Shown here one piece after another: positions 26,739-35,275 of a DNA stretch of 64,000 nucleotides. The stretch lies in NCBI GenBank assembly GCA_019218415.1, contig JAHUUL010000002.1, forward strand, positions 310,001 to 374,000, read 5' to 3'. Made by a program: the position numbers and the translations under genes. The notes beneath the pieces are model-generated. The model was not told the origin of the DNA, ran no database searches, and saw only the letters and a list, made by a program, of their open reading frames with translations. The DNA is from Dermabacteraceae bacterium TAE3-ERU27 (GTDB lineage: Bacteria > Actinomycetota > Actinomycetes > Actinomycetales > Dermabacteraceae). Position 1 is the stretch's first letter. Each line of letters starts with the position of its first letter.

Positions 26739-27272
26739 TCAGTGCTTCTTTTCCACTTCCCAACATTTCCCGGTATTTTCATCGTCCCGGTACGCGGAGT
26801 CTTTCAAACCGATCAGCTCGATTTTGCCTACATCCGTGCTGCTGCACAGCATGATCCCCCGGCTGCCGCAGTAAATCACCCAGGAGCGGCCGGATTCCCC
26901 CTCTATTTGCAGGGAACTCGAAACGCCCTTCTGCTCATCTTCCGGCGCGTTCAGCCTGCCTTTGTTGAAGAAAGTCGATCCTTTACCAGCATGTATCAGA
27001 TCGCCTTCAAGGCTGAGTGAGCAGCTGTTGCCCGTGACCGAGATGAAGCCGTAAGCGTCTTTGGTCTTGAAGAACCCGACCGTACGCTCGTCGCTCGGTG
27101 CATAGTGCCGTTCCGGGGAAGGCAGTTCTACCGTGGCCATGCTAGAGGTAGTGTCGGACCACTTCGGGCCCAGTTTTATCGGCTGCGGTGTGCCGCAGGA
27201 GGTGAGCAGCAGGGCCGCACCAGAAAGCGCGGCAGCCTTAGCAACCAGGTTCTTCAGGGGAGATACACGCAC
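26739..27272 (-). CDS. Predicted lipoprotein, function unknown
   Basis: 177 residues. N-terminal type II signal peptide with lipobox LLTSC (lipid-modified Cys26), so it is anchored outside the membrane. The mature part is hydrophilic with mixed beta-strand character and four more cysteines (in NSCSLSL, IYCGSR, MLCSST and KCWEVEKKH) that could form two disulfides. No known domain recognised. It precedes the YeiH-type transporter on the same strand and diverges from the DUF2127 gene. The AT-rich upstream region 27290-27360 probably holds both promoters. Confidence 0.75.
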   Translation of the reverse strand: MRVSPLKNLVAKAAALSGAALLLTSCGTPQPIKLGPKWSDTTSSMATVELPSPERHYAPSDERTVGFFKTKDAYGFISVTGNSCSLSLEGDLIHAGKGSTFFNKGRLNAPEDEQKGVSSSLQIEGESGRSWVIYCGSRGIMLCSSTDVGKIELIGLKDSAYRDDENTGKCWEVEKKH

Positions 27273-27399
27273 GGCAAGCCTCCGATACAGCTACGACGTA
27301 TGCAAAGTCCGTTCTTTGCTTGAAAATGAATATATACACATATAGTCAGTTGCAGTATCAGCCGAAAGGATGATTTCCATTCGGCGTAGGATCTGACCC

Positions 27400-28197
27400 A
27401 TGGCAGGAAAAAGTGCTACGGCCGTAAAACATTCCTACGCTGCGCACCGCTGGGAACTGTGGGCGTGCGGCATACGCGGGCACCTCACCTATCGCCCCAC
27501 GGACAGGCCCGACCTTTGGGAGGGGCTGTGTAGCCCGACCGCGCACGGCGAGGCCTGGCGTTGCCTGCGCTGCGGCAATTACATCCTCGGTAAGCCGCGC
27601 GGCGAGGGGGAAGCGTCGGCGGCCCCCACTCCCCTGCGCGGCATGACGTTGCGGGACGCGTTCATCATGCGTTTCTTCGCGATCGAGCGTTTCCTGCGCG
27701 CGGCGCTACTGGCGCTGGCCGCCTACGGGGTGTGGCGCTTCGCGGGCGCGCGCGATTCGCTGCAACAGGCTTTTGCGCACTACCTGCCGTTGACCGAGCA
27801 GGCCGCTGCCCTGTTCGGCATAGACCTGCACGATTCCCTGCCGGTACGTCTGGCGCGGCAGCTGCTCTTCCTACACCACAACACCCTGCTGCTGGCCATG
27901 AGCGGCGTGCTTTTGCTGGCCTTCCTGGAGCTGCTGGAAGGGATCGGGCTATGGTCTTTGCGTCGCTGGGGCGAATACGTGGCGGTCGTAATCACCAGCC
28001 TGCTGGTGCCGTACGAGATCTATGACCTGATCGAAAAGGTGACCGTGCTGCGCGTCGGCACTTTCGCGGTAAACCTGCTGCTTATCGCCTGGCTGGTGTT
28101 TACCAAACGGCTGTTTGGCGTGCGCGGTGGCGGTGCGGCGTACGCGGCCGAGCACGAAGGAGTGGCCATCCTGCGGGTGGAGCGCAGCGCCAACTGA
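27400..28197 (+). CDS. DUF2127 domain-containing membrane protein
   Basis: 265 residues. The N-terminus carries a CLRCGNY zinc-ribbon half-motif together with ACGIRGHLTYRPT, typical of actinobacterial DUF2127 members. It is followed by four hydrophobic spans (about 100-118, 158-185, 195-210, 220-240) with the conserved LELLEGIGLWSLRRWGEYVAVVIT and PYEIYDLIEKVT. Function unknown for the family. First of three small membrane-protein genes reading rightward (27400-28895). Confidence 0.85.
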   Translation: MAGKSATAVKHSYAAHRWELWACGIRGHLTYRPTDRPDLWEGLCSPTAHGEAWRCLRCGNYILGKPRGEGEASAAPTPLRGMTLRDAFIMRFFAIERFLRAALLALAAYGVWRFAGARDSLQQAFAHYLPLTEQAAALFGIDLHDSLPVRLARQLLFLHHNTLLLAMSGVLLLAFLELLEGIGLWSLRRWGEYVAVVITSLLVPYEIYDLIEKVTVLRVGTFAVNLLLIAWLVFTKRLFGVRGGGAAYAAEHEGVAILRVERSAN

Positions 28198-28315
28198 TTA
28201 GCCTTGCGGGGCCGACGGGCCGCGCCCTTAACTTCCCAGGCCGCAAGGGTAAGATTTTGGGTAATACGCAGGTGCTACGCAGATACGGCGCACCGCAGGC
28301 AGACAGGGAGAGCTA

Positions 28316-28708
28316 ATGCGCACCATCTTGAACATCATTTGGCTGGTTTTCGCCGGTTTCTGGCTGGCCGCCAGCTACGCCCTCACGGGCCTGCTGCTGT
28401 GCCTGCCGATCATCACCCTGCCCGCCGCGTTCGCCTGCTTCCGCCTGGCCGGGTACGTCATCTGGCCGTTCGGACGCTACGTGGTGGACAAGCCGGGAGC
28501 GGGCGTCGGCTCCTTCCTGCTTAACGTGCTGTGGCTGATCACTTTCGGCCTGGTGCTGGCCCTGGCCCACATCGCTACCGCTTTCGCGCTCGCAATCACC
28601 ATCATCGGCCTCCCGATGGCGTGGGCGAACCTGAAGATGGTGCCGCTGGCACTGATGCCGTTCGGCAAGGAGATCGTGAACGGCCGCAACCCTAACTTCG
28701 GCTACTAA
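28316..28708 (+). CDS. YccF domain-containing membrane protein
   Basis: 130-residue protein with two copies of the YccF domain: LNIIWLVFAGFWLA...RLAGYVIWPFGRYVV (5-57) and LNVLWLITFGLVLA...LKMVPLALMPFGKEIV (69-122). Each repeat has two membrane spans and ends with the P-F-G motif. Function unknown. AGGGAGA before the ATG is a good ribosome site. Only 7 bp separate it from the next small ORF. Confidence 0.92.
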   Translation: MRTILNIIWLVFAGFWLAASYALTGLLLCLPIITLPAAFACFRLAGYVIWPFGRYVVDKPGAGVGSFLLNVLWLITFGLVLALAHIATAFALAITIIGLPMAWANLKMVPLALMPFGKEIVNGRNPNFGY

Positions 28709-28715
28709 AAGAGCG

Positions 28716-28895
28716 ATGCGGGACTTTCTGGCGAGCGTCATCGCGGCGCTGGTGGCGTCCTCGCTGCTGGCGCTGCTCGGTAACCTGAGCGGCCTGTGGG
28801 TGTTTGAGACGGTGGGCGAGTTTCTTTACCTGGTTGTCGGCGCCTGGGTGGTGGTTTTCTTTAGCGGGAAACTGTGGCGGGAAGGCGACCGGTAG
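28716..28895 (+). CDS. Small membrane protein, 59 residues
   Basis: Short ORF starting MRDFLASVIAALVASSLLA and ending GKLWREGDR. It has two hydrophobic segments (about 6-22 and 35-50) separated by a short loop, so a two-span membrane protein is likely. It follows the YccF gene by 7 bp with a weak ribosome site (AAAAGAG). Length and position favour a real gene, but no family is recognised; chance hydrophobicity cannot be excluded. Confidence 0.55.
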   Translation: MRDFLASVIAALVASSLLALLGNLSGLWVFETVGEFLYLVVGAWVVVFFSGKLWREGDR

Positions 28896-28919
28896 GGCGC
28901 CTGCTAAGGTTGCTGCGCT

Positions 28920-30035
28920 CTAGCGCAGACCCGCGTGACGCTGTAGCGCCGCGATGATTAGGCCGCAGGCCTCCGCGTCGGAATCGGCCTGGTGATGGTT
29001 TAAGCGATACTCGGGAATGCAGTGCGCGGCGACCGTGGGCAGCTTATAGTCTTCCAATCCGGGCATAACGTTTCTAGCGGTCCGGTAACTGCAGAAGAAG
29101 TCTGGCGGCAGGTTCACGGTGCCGTAGCGGGCATCCAGCTTTTGCCAGACTCCCCTATCAAATTGGGCGTTATGCGCGTACACCGGCACACCTGCGCAGA
29201 ATTCCGCCACGGTGCTAGCGATCTCCTGCCAGGTGGGTGCGTCGGCCACGTCTTTTCGGGAGATCCCATGCAGGTGGGTGAATTCGAAACGCCCCGATCC
29301 GCTCGGCGGTTTCAGGTAGCTGACGTACCTATCAACGACCTGCCCGTTCGCCACCTTGACCAGCGCCACCTGACAGGCTGACGTCCCTTCACGGTTGGCC
29401 GTCTCGAAATCGACAGCCACAAACACTGGTTTCGCGAGCTGGCTGGGCGGTGTCGTGTAGATGCTATGGCTATTCCTGCCGCCGGGAATCTCGCCTCCAA
29501 CAGATACTTGCCCACTGCGAACGCCAGTAATTTTTATTCTGCCTGCAGCCGCCTCGGCTTTGATGCGTTTTTCTTCGGCCACGTACTCGCGCCACGCTTG
29601 GGTGTACTGGGTTGTGTCTTCTCCCCTGCTGCGCGCCAGGCTTTCGCGTGCTTTCGCGAGCCGCTTTTGGAGGCTTACGTGATCGTCTAACCGTCCAGGC
29701 TCTAGCCCTAACGCAAACCATCCATCAATGGTGGCGATGACTTCCTCGTACCGTTTCAGCTTGGTCTGAATGATGGTGGTTTCTATGACGTAGTGCTCCA
29801 TCACCGGCCCGTTCCCTGAGCGGGCAGCATCTGCCATCGCTTTTGCGCAGGCCATCGCGAGATCTAGTGCTTCTTCGTTGCGATTTTCCCTCTTGAGGCG
29901 GGAGACCTCGCTCAGGTGCTCGTAGATAGGCACGCCGTACAGGCACGGGAAAGGAACAGACACCACTGACGCGGTGGGGTGTGAAACCTCATCGCTTTTT
30001 ACCAGTTCACGAATGAGTTTAAAAATGCGTTTCAT
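28920..30035 (-). CDS. DEDDh 3'-5' exonuclease with helical N-terminal region
   Basis: 371 residues. The C-terminal 170 residues form a DnaQ-like exonuclease: Exo I VAVDFETAN (Asp209, Glu211), FTHLHGIS, Exo II VYAHNAQFDRGVW (Asp293) and Exo III NHHQADSDAEAC (His348, Asp353). The N-terminal 140 residues are helical, with paired segments such as VSRLKRENRNEEALDLA and KLKRYEEVIATIDGWFALGLE that look like degenerate TPR repeats. Such stand-alone exonucleases may act in repair or RNA processing. It begins 7 bp downstream of the hsdM fragment, which suggests it was brought in, or retained, within the restriction island. Confidence 0.8.
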   Translation of the reverse strand: MKRIFKLIRELVKSDEVSHPTASVVSVPFPCLYGVPIYEHLSEVSRLKRENRNEEALDLAMACAKAMADAARSGNGPVMEHYVIETTIIQTKLKRYEEVIATIDGWFALGLEPGRLDDHVSLQKRLAKARESLARSRGEDTTQYTQAWREYVAEEKRIKAEAAAGRIKITGVRSGQVSVGGEIPGGRNSHSIYTTPPSQLAKPVFVAVDFETANREGTSACQVALVKVANGQVVDRYVSYLKPPSGSGRFEFTHLHGISRKDVADAPTWQEIASTVAEFCAGVPVYAHNAQFDRGVWQKLDARYGTVNLPPDFFCSYRTARNVMPGLEDYKLPTVAAHCIPEYRLNHHQADSDAEACGLIIAALQRHAGLR

Positions 30036-30042
30036 GATGCTT

Positions 30043-30609
30043 CTATCGCTTCCTGTGCGAGCGGGTGGCGATGGTAATGCCGTAGAACAGGTCCGGCGGA
30101 AGCTGGATCACCGTATCCACGTAATTGTTGTCCACCAGGTACTTTCGGATCTTCTGCTCGGCGCCACCACGATAGAGCACGCCCGGGAACTCGACTATCG
30201 CCGCAGTGCCATTAACCGCCAGCCAGGAAAGGATATGCATAACGAAAGCCATGTCGGCCTTAGACTTCGGTGCCAGTACCCCAGCCGGGCTGAAGCGCTC
30301 ATCGTCAATGAGCACCTGGTCCGAGTCTCCCGCCCACCTAGTCGAGTACGGCGGGTTAGAGACGATGGCCTCGAACGGCTCTTCTTCCTGATGCTCCAGG
30401 GACGGGTCGGTCAGGGTATCGCCGTACGCAAGACTGAACTTGTCGTACCCCACGTTGTGCAGGAACATGTTGATCCTGGCCAGGTTATACGTGGTCAGGT
30501 TGATCTCCTGCCCATAAAACCCGGTACGTACCCGGTTCGGGCCGAGCACCTTCAAGAATTTGAGCAGCAACGGACCGGAACCCATCACCGGATCGGGAAT
30601 GGGAACGGA
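30043..30609 (-). pseudogene. Fragment of type I restriction-modification methyltransferase HsdM
   Basis: About 190 codons from the middle of an N6-adenine methylase. SAM motif I is present as [12 protein letters not shown] (in-frame upstream to 30609), then [22 protein letters not shown] and the catalytic motif IV in AIVSNPPYS, and [13 protein letters not shown]. An in-frame TAA at 30610-30612 cuts the N-terminal half. The C-terminus breaks off after LFYGITIAT, where intact HsdM continues with a conserved 'GTGIATCIWVL'-like stretch; here RSHRKRSIES-like sequence and a stop follow. No hsdR or hsdS is present. Cannot be an active methylase on its own because substrate-recognition and N-terminal domains are missing. 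Confidence 0.85.
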
Positions 30610-30813
30610 TTAGATACAAGGATAGACCTCTGGCCAATTGCCTAAATGCGGTAGAAATGGCTCGTGATTAGGACGAGCTTGGGACGAATTCGTGCGCAAT
30701 TTTCTACTGAGAACGGACGCGAGAGTGCGAGACTGCCGCGCAACAGTAAACCAAGGTATCGCACGCTACCCCCTGCACTTTGCAAGGCGGCCTGTCGCCG
30801 AAACGTTCAACAA

Positions 30814-31230
30814 GTCGACGGCGCAATCGAAACCTTCATCGAAAAACTAGGTGAACGCTTCGATATCAGGGAGATCGCGTTCGACCGGTGGGGGCGCAGT
30901 CCAAATAAGCCGAAACCTCGAAGGCTTGGGTTTCACCGTGGCTCCCTTCAGGGAAGGCTTCAAGGTATAAGCCCACCCTCCAAAGAACTCATGAACCTCG
31001 CGCTTGAAGGACGGCTCGCCCATTGCGGACACCCAGTCCCGTCATGGATGGTCGACAACATTCACGTGCACACCGATCCAGCCGGAAACATCAAGCCCGA
31101 CAAACAGAAATCAACTAAGAAGATCGACGGGGTCGTGGCCACGATCACTGTCCCCGACCGCGCTATCCGCTGCGGTCGAGGAACCACGTCGGGGAGCGTC
31201 TACGATGAGCGCGGCTTACTTCTACTCTGA
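30814..31230 (+). pseudogene. Terminase large subunit, C-terminal remnant with two frameshifts
   Basis: Recognisable from the nuclease-domain tail: IETFIEKLGERFDIREIAFDRW, then PPSKELMNLALEGRLAHCGHPV, DPAGNIKPDKQKSTKKIDGVVA and the end SVYDERGL. Between about 30892 and 30965 the matching protein (LEGLGFTVAPFREGF) reads in another frame and returns to the first frame after a TAA, so two compensating single-base changes have occurred. The N-terminal ATPase domain is absent. It would have packaged phage DNA; it is inactive now. Confidence 0.85.
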
Positions 31231-31656
31231 GTAGGAAACGTAAGCGCGGGATGAACGCCCACCAATTAAGTCGAGTAAGTCACGACCTTCATCATTCGAG
31301 AAGTCGCCCTCCCTGATCTCAATTGCTCGCACATCTGACAGCGCAAACCACGTCTTCTTGTCATCTGGTGCGTATGGAGGAACCTGCGGAAACTCTTCGA
31401 GGTCAGGCGCGGCGTCAGGATTCTTCTCACGGTCATTGAAATCCATAACTCGGGCGATCAGGGCGGTTTTCCCATTCTTGGTCGTCGCGATGAAGTGTTC
31501 AACCCGATCCTTCCAGCGACGCAGATCTACGGACTGATCAAAGGTGAATAAGGTCTTCCCATTGTGCTGTTCGGCGTTGCGCAACGTTGCGGTAATTTCT
31601 TCACCTGCGCTTCGCTGGTTGGTAGGGGTGAGCTTTATTACGATCGCGTTTTCCAT
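31222..31656 (-). CDS. Unknown protein, intact gene inside the prophage remnant
   Basis: 144 residues, opposite strand to the phage genes, between terminase and portal remnants. A strong ribosome site GGAGGGAA precedes ATG 31656. The sequence (MENAIVIKLTPTNQ..., VEHFIATTKNGKTALIARVMDF, KKTWFALSDVRAIEIREGDF) suggests a compact alpha/beta protein with several strands; I do not recognise a family. No signal peptide or membrane span. Unlike every neighbour it has no frameshift, so it may be under selection: a moron-type cargo gene or a small regulator are possibilities. Overlaps the terminase end by 9 bp. Confidence 0.6.
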   Translation of the reverse strand: MENAIVIKLTPTNQRSAGEEITATLRNAEQHNGKTLFTFDQSVDLRRWKDRVEHFIATTKNGKTALIARVMDFNDREKNPDAAPDLEEFPQVPPYAPDDKKTWFALSDVRAIEIREGDFSNDEGRDLLDLIGGRSSRAYVSYSE

Positions 31657-31738
31657 TTTTGTTTCCCTCCATAACTAGACAACGACTACATTACAACCGT
31701 ACCACAACTACTTGGCAACTACTTTTAGGATTTTGATT

Positions 31739-33043
31739 ATGGGTTTTCTTGACTGGCTGAGCGGAGACAGCTCTCGTAGTGCTGAGGATCATGCAATCGG
31801 TACTGGTTACAGCTTTTCTTCGGGGCAACGTCGTCGGATCGTCCGGTGACGGAACGGTCTGCGATGCAGATGACCGCCGTCTACAGTTGCGTGCGGATTT
31901 TGGCGGAAACGATCGCAGGGCTGCCGTTGCACATCTACCAGCAGAGCGTGGATGGGGCGAAGGTGAAAGCCCTCGACCATCCGCTCTACCGGTTGCTTAA
32001 TGATGAGCCGAACGAACCCAGAGATAACGAGCTTCATGTTCCGAGAAACGTTGATGACGCACTTGTTGTTGGGGGGGTAATGCGTTTGCGCAGGTGATTC
32101 GTAACGGCCGCGATGAGGTCCTCGGACTGTATCCGCTGATACCCAACAGGATGACGGTCGGGGCGGGGTGAGGCTGGGCGGCTGTACTACGAGTATCAGC
32201 GCACGTGGGACGAACCAACCGGCAGGTTCGAAACCGCCATGTTGGCCGCACGCGATGTGCTGCGTATTCCAGGGCTCGGTTTCGATGGGCTGGTTGGGTA
32301 TTCGTCAATTGCGATGGCGAAAAACGCCATCGGTCTGGCGCAGGGGACCGAGGACTACGGGGCAAGCTTCCTTGCGAACGGTGCGGCAACGGCGGCGTGT
32401 CGGAGCATCCGGGCACGATCAAGGATCCTACCCGTGTTCGTGAGTCATGGCAGTCCACGTTCGGCGGCGCGAGGAACAGGAACAAGATCGCGGTGTTGGA
32501 AGAGGGATGAAATACACGCCTATCTCCGTTTCACCTGAGCAAGTGCAATTCCTCGAAACGAGGAAGTTTCAGATCAATGAAATTGCCCGTATCTTCCGTA
32601 TTCCGCCGCATATGATTGGTGACCTCGAAAGGAGCTCCTTTAACAACATTGAGGAGCAGTCGTTGGAGTTCGTGAAGTACACGTTGGACCCGTGGGTGAT
32701 CCGCTGGGAACAAGCCATCACCAAAACCCTCCTCGCCGAGCGTGAGAAACCACAGAGGTGTGTGAAATTAAACCTCGAAGGCTTGCTGCGAGGTGACTAT
32801 AAGTCGCGGATGGATGGCTATGCGGTGGCGAGGCAGAACGGGTGGATGAGAGCCAACGACATCCGCGAAATCGAAAACCTTGACCTCATCAGCGAAGAGG
32901 CTGGCGGCGACCTCTACCTGGTTAACGGGAACATGCTCCCGCTTGGCCTTGCCGGAGCCTACGAACACGCACCCACACCTGAACCGGAGCAGCCTGAAAT
33001 GGCCGAGGAACCTACAAGTGAAGCTTCTAGGACGAGAATATGA
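31739..33043 (+). pseudogene. Phage portal protein (HK97 family) with several frameshifts
   Basis: Starts MGFLDWLSGD at 31739 and must switch frame at about 31825, 32010, 32080, 32165, 32400 and 32505 to read through. Portal signatures appear in turn: MTAVYSCVRILAETIAGLPLHIY, NAFAQVIRNG...LGLYPLIP, YYEYQ, DVLRIPGLGFDGLVGYS, GTIKDPTRVRESW and EARKFQI-like FLETRKFQINEIARIFRIPPHMIGDL. Amino-acid conservation between breaks is high, so the indels are recent relative to integration. No single product longer than about 200 residues can be made. Confidence 0.9.
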
Positions 33044-33780
33044 GACGTTTTTGAAACTGGCTCACACCCGATACACAGAATGATGTCCCGGACGCAAATG
33101 CTGTCCGGGTTTTACGTATTAGCGGCACGATTGCTGAAGAGTCCTGGTTCGATAACTACGTCACACCAGATATCTTTGCGAGCGAGTTGAACGCTGGGTC
33201 GGGGCCGGTGACGATCTGGCTCAACAGCCCCGGAGGTGATGTGGTTGCTGCGGCGCAGATCTACAACATGCTCATCGACTACCTAGGCACGGTCACGGTC
33301 AACATCGACGGCATCGCCGCCAGAGCGGCATCCGTGATTGCGATGGCCGCCACTAAGGTCGTCATGAGCCCAGTGAGCATGTTGATGGTTCACAACCCCG
33401 CCACGATGGCGGTCGGTGACAAGGAGGAACTCACCCGTGAGATGTTGATGCTTGATTCGGTCAAAGAATCTACCCTGAATGCTTACCAGGAAAAGACGGG
33501 TATGAGTCGCGCGAAGCTGTCCAAGCTCATGAACACCGAAACGTGGATATACGCGCGAGCAGCGATTGACATGGGTTTCTCCGATGAACTCCCTACGGGA
33601 CAGCGCAATCCAGCCTTTAACGCCAAACGGGACGAAGAACCAGACGACGATGAGAACGTGGTCGAGTCGCCAGACGAACCCGACAAGGGGCCGAAACGCC
33701 CACTGTCCCCAAGAATAACGCACACCTTGGTGTGGTGTTTCCTCGCCGCGCCAGCGAGCAGCGCCTCGTCGCACATTTGA
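33018..33780 (+). pseudogene. ClpP-like phage head maturation protease, frameshifted near N-terminus
   Basis: Begins VKLLGREYETF at GTG 33018, then shifts frame around the T-run at 33048-33052. From about 33060 the frame is open: VRVLRISGTIAEESWFDNYVTPDIF, then VTIWLNSPGGDVVAAAQIYNML, the nucleophile region IAARAASVIAMAA (Ser) and MVHNPATMAVGD (His), LDSVKESTLNAYQEKTGM. Both catalytic residues are present, so an internally started product (for example TTG 33187) could still fold in part. The C-terminus after GPKRPLSPRI reads out of the expected frame. Confidence 0.85.
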
Positions 33781-33916
33781 CCGCCATGTCACCGCCGCCG
33801 TCGAAGCCGGTGCGTCCACCACGCCCCACTATTACTTCCGCCGTGACTGTTAGTCGGCGGGTTCTTGATTTGTACGCCGAATTAGCGAACCAACCCCACT
33901 GAAAGGACCAACACCA

Positions 33917-34226
33917 ATGACTACACCTATGACTGTTTCTGATCTTCGTACCAAGCGTTCCGACACCTGGGAGAAGGCGAAGGCTTTCCTCGATGAGCGC
34001 CACGACACCACCGCTGGCTGCTTGTCGGCTGAAGATGATCAGGCTTATGCGAAGTTGGAAGCTAAGATCGACAACCTCACAGCCGAAATCGCCCGCTCTG
34101 AGCGCGCTATCGGCGCGCTCCGGCACCCCGCTACAGGATACCGGGAAGGCACGACAACCTAACCGTCAAGCCTCGGAATACGCGGAGGCCCTCCTCTCAC
34201 ATCTACTACGTCATACCAGATCCTGA
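33917..34226 (+). pseudogene. Major capsid protein (HK97 type), N-terminal stub
   Basis: ATG 33917 with AAAGGA upstream starts the delta-domain-like coiled-coil MTTPMTVSDLRTKRSDTWEKAK...LSAEDDQAYAKLEAKIDNLTAEIARSE. At about 34125 the frame is lost; the continuation PNRQASEYAEALLSHL is in another frame, up to the border with mrr at 34211. The whole capsid fold (about 300 residues) is missing. Confidence 0.82.
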
Positions 34227-35203
34227 TCGAAGAAGTCCTCATCCACCGTGTAGAGGGTGAACTCCCTGGACTTCTGCACTGCCACGCCATAGCTGAGCAT
34301 GAGAGATGTCAGCTTCAGGCCGTCGATCAGCACGATCGCCTTGTCGTGGTACCTGGCCGCCTGCTCCACAGCTCCCTTCGTGAAGCGTGAGGTGGTGATG
34401 AAAACTCCCCTATCGGCACCCTGCCTGTCACCGAGCGCGCCGTAGAACTGCTGGATCGCGGGGGCCTGGACCGGGTTATCGTCGGCGTAACGCTTCGCCT
34501 GGATGTATACGTTTTGTAGGCCTAGCGCATCCTGGCGGATCAAACCGTCGATACCACCATCGTGAGTCTTACCCACATGCTGCTTCTCGCCATGTGCGCC
34601 TCCGTACCCCATGGCCCACAGCAGCTCAACAACGGCCTTCTCGAAGAACTCGGGGGAAGCCTCCTGCAAAGCACGCCGCAGCTCGGTTTCGACCTTCGCG
34701 TTAAACTCCTGCACGCCCGACTAGATCGCCTCTACCGGGTCGGCGCTCCCCCTGCGGGAGCTCGCCTCGCTCAGGTAGGGTGCGGCGTTTCCATCCCGCG
34801 CACCGTCAGAGTCGAAATCGTCTCCAGCGTCTTCGCCTTTCCTGCGGGTAGCGATCTCGCCCTGGTAGTCCGCCCAAGCAGGCCACTCCAGCATTTCCTT
34901 CTCCGAATAGCTGCTCAGACCTCGGGCATCGAGTGCTCTACCGTCGGCAGTTATCTCGTACCAGCCGCGTTTCGGGCGCCTGACCAGACCAGCAAGGTTA
35001 AGCGAGGAACATGCCCAAGTAATGCGGTTGATGTAGCGGGGCTGGCCGGAAGGAACACACTGTTGCCTAGCCTCGTCACTCAGCTGCATCTGGTCCGCCA
35101 CCCGCTCGCAAAGATCCGAGAACCGGAAAACTAAGCCTCCCTGCAGTGCCCGCAGTACCGCGGGGCGGAAAACATCTATCGGCGGAACCAGATCAACGCT
35201 CAC
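34211..35203 (-). pseudogene. mrr: Mrr-type restriction endonuclease split by one in-frame TAG
   Basis: Two halves in one frame. The N-terminal half (GTG 35203 to 34724, 160 residues) is the Mrr winged-helix recognition domain (FRPAVLRALQGG, LSDEARQQCVPSGQPRYINRITWACSSLNLAGLVRRPKRGWYEIT). The C-terminal half (to 34211) is the Mrr catalytic domain: FEKAVVELLWAMGYGG, the Asp in HDGGIDGLI and the Q-x-K in VYIQAKRY. A single TAG at 34721-34723 separates them; CAG to TAG is a one-base change. Mrr enzymes cut methylated DNA. Without suppression or re-initiation (GTG 34714 is just after) the protein is not made whole. Could also be two polypeptides, but the linker position argues for a nonsense mutation. 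Confidence 0.85.
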
Positions 35204-35275
35204 GGAAATGCACCCATCAAGTAGAGGAACCTATGGGATCAGTCTACTTACAGCCTGTGTCACCATAGGTGGAAT

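Larger units (their letters stand above)
30610..34210. mobile_element. Degraded prophage head-gene remnant
   Basis: Phage genes in the standard siphophage order, all rightward: terminase large subunit C-terminus, portal, ClpP-like head protease, start of the HK97-type capsid. All contain frameshifts or truncations, and everything before the terminase end and after the capsid N-terminus is missing. An intact leftward gene (31222-31656) sits inside. The remnant is bordered by a truncated hsdM and a nonsense-mutated mrr. No integrase or att site was found, so original borders are lost. Confidence 0.85.

Noticed and set aside
30664-30813. N-terminal 50 codons of the frame at 30664 as a genuine protein start
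   Set aside because: Composition is Arg-rich and unrelated to terminase; it is probably frameshifted or junction sequence.
32447-33043. Frame 32447-33043 as an independent gene
   Set aside because: It is the C-terminal third of the frameshifted portal protein.
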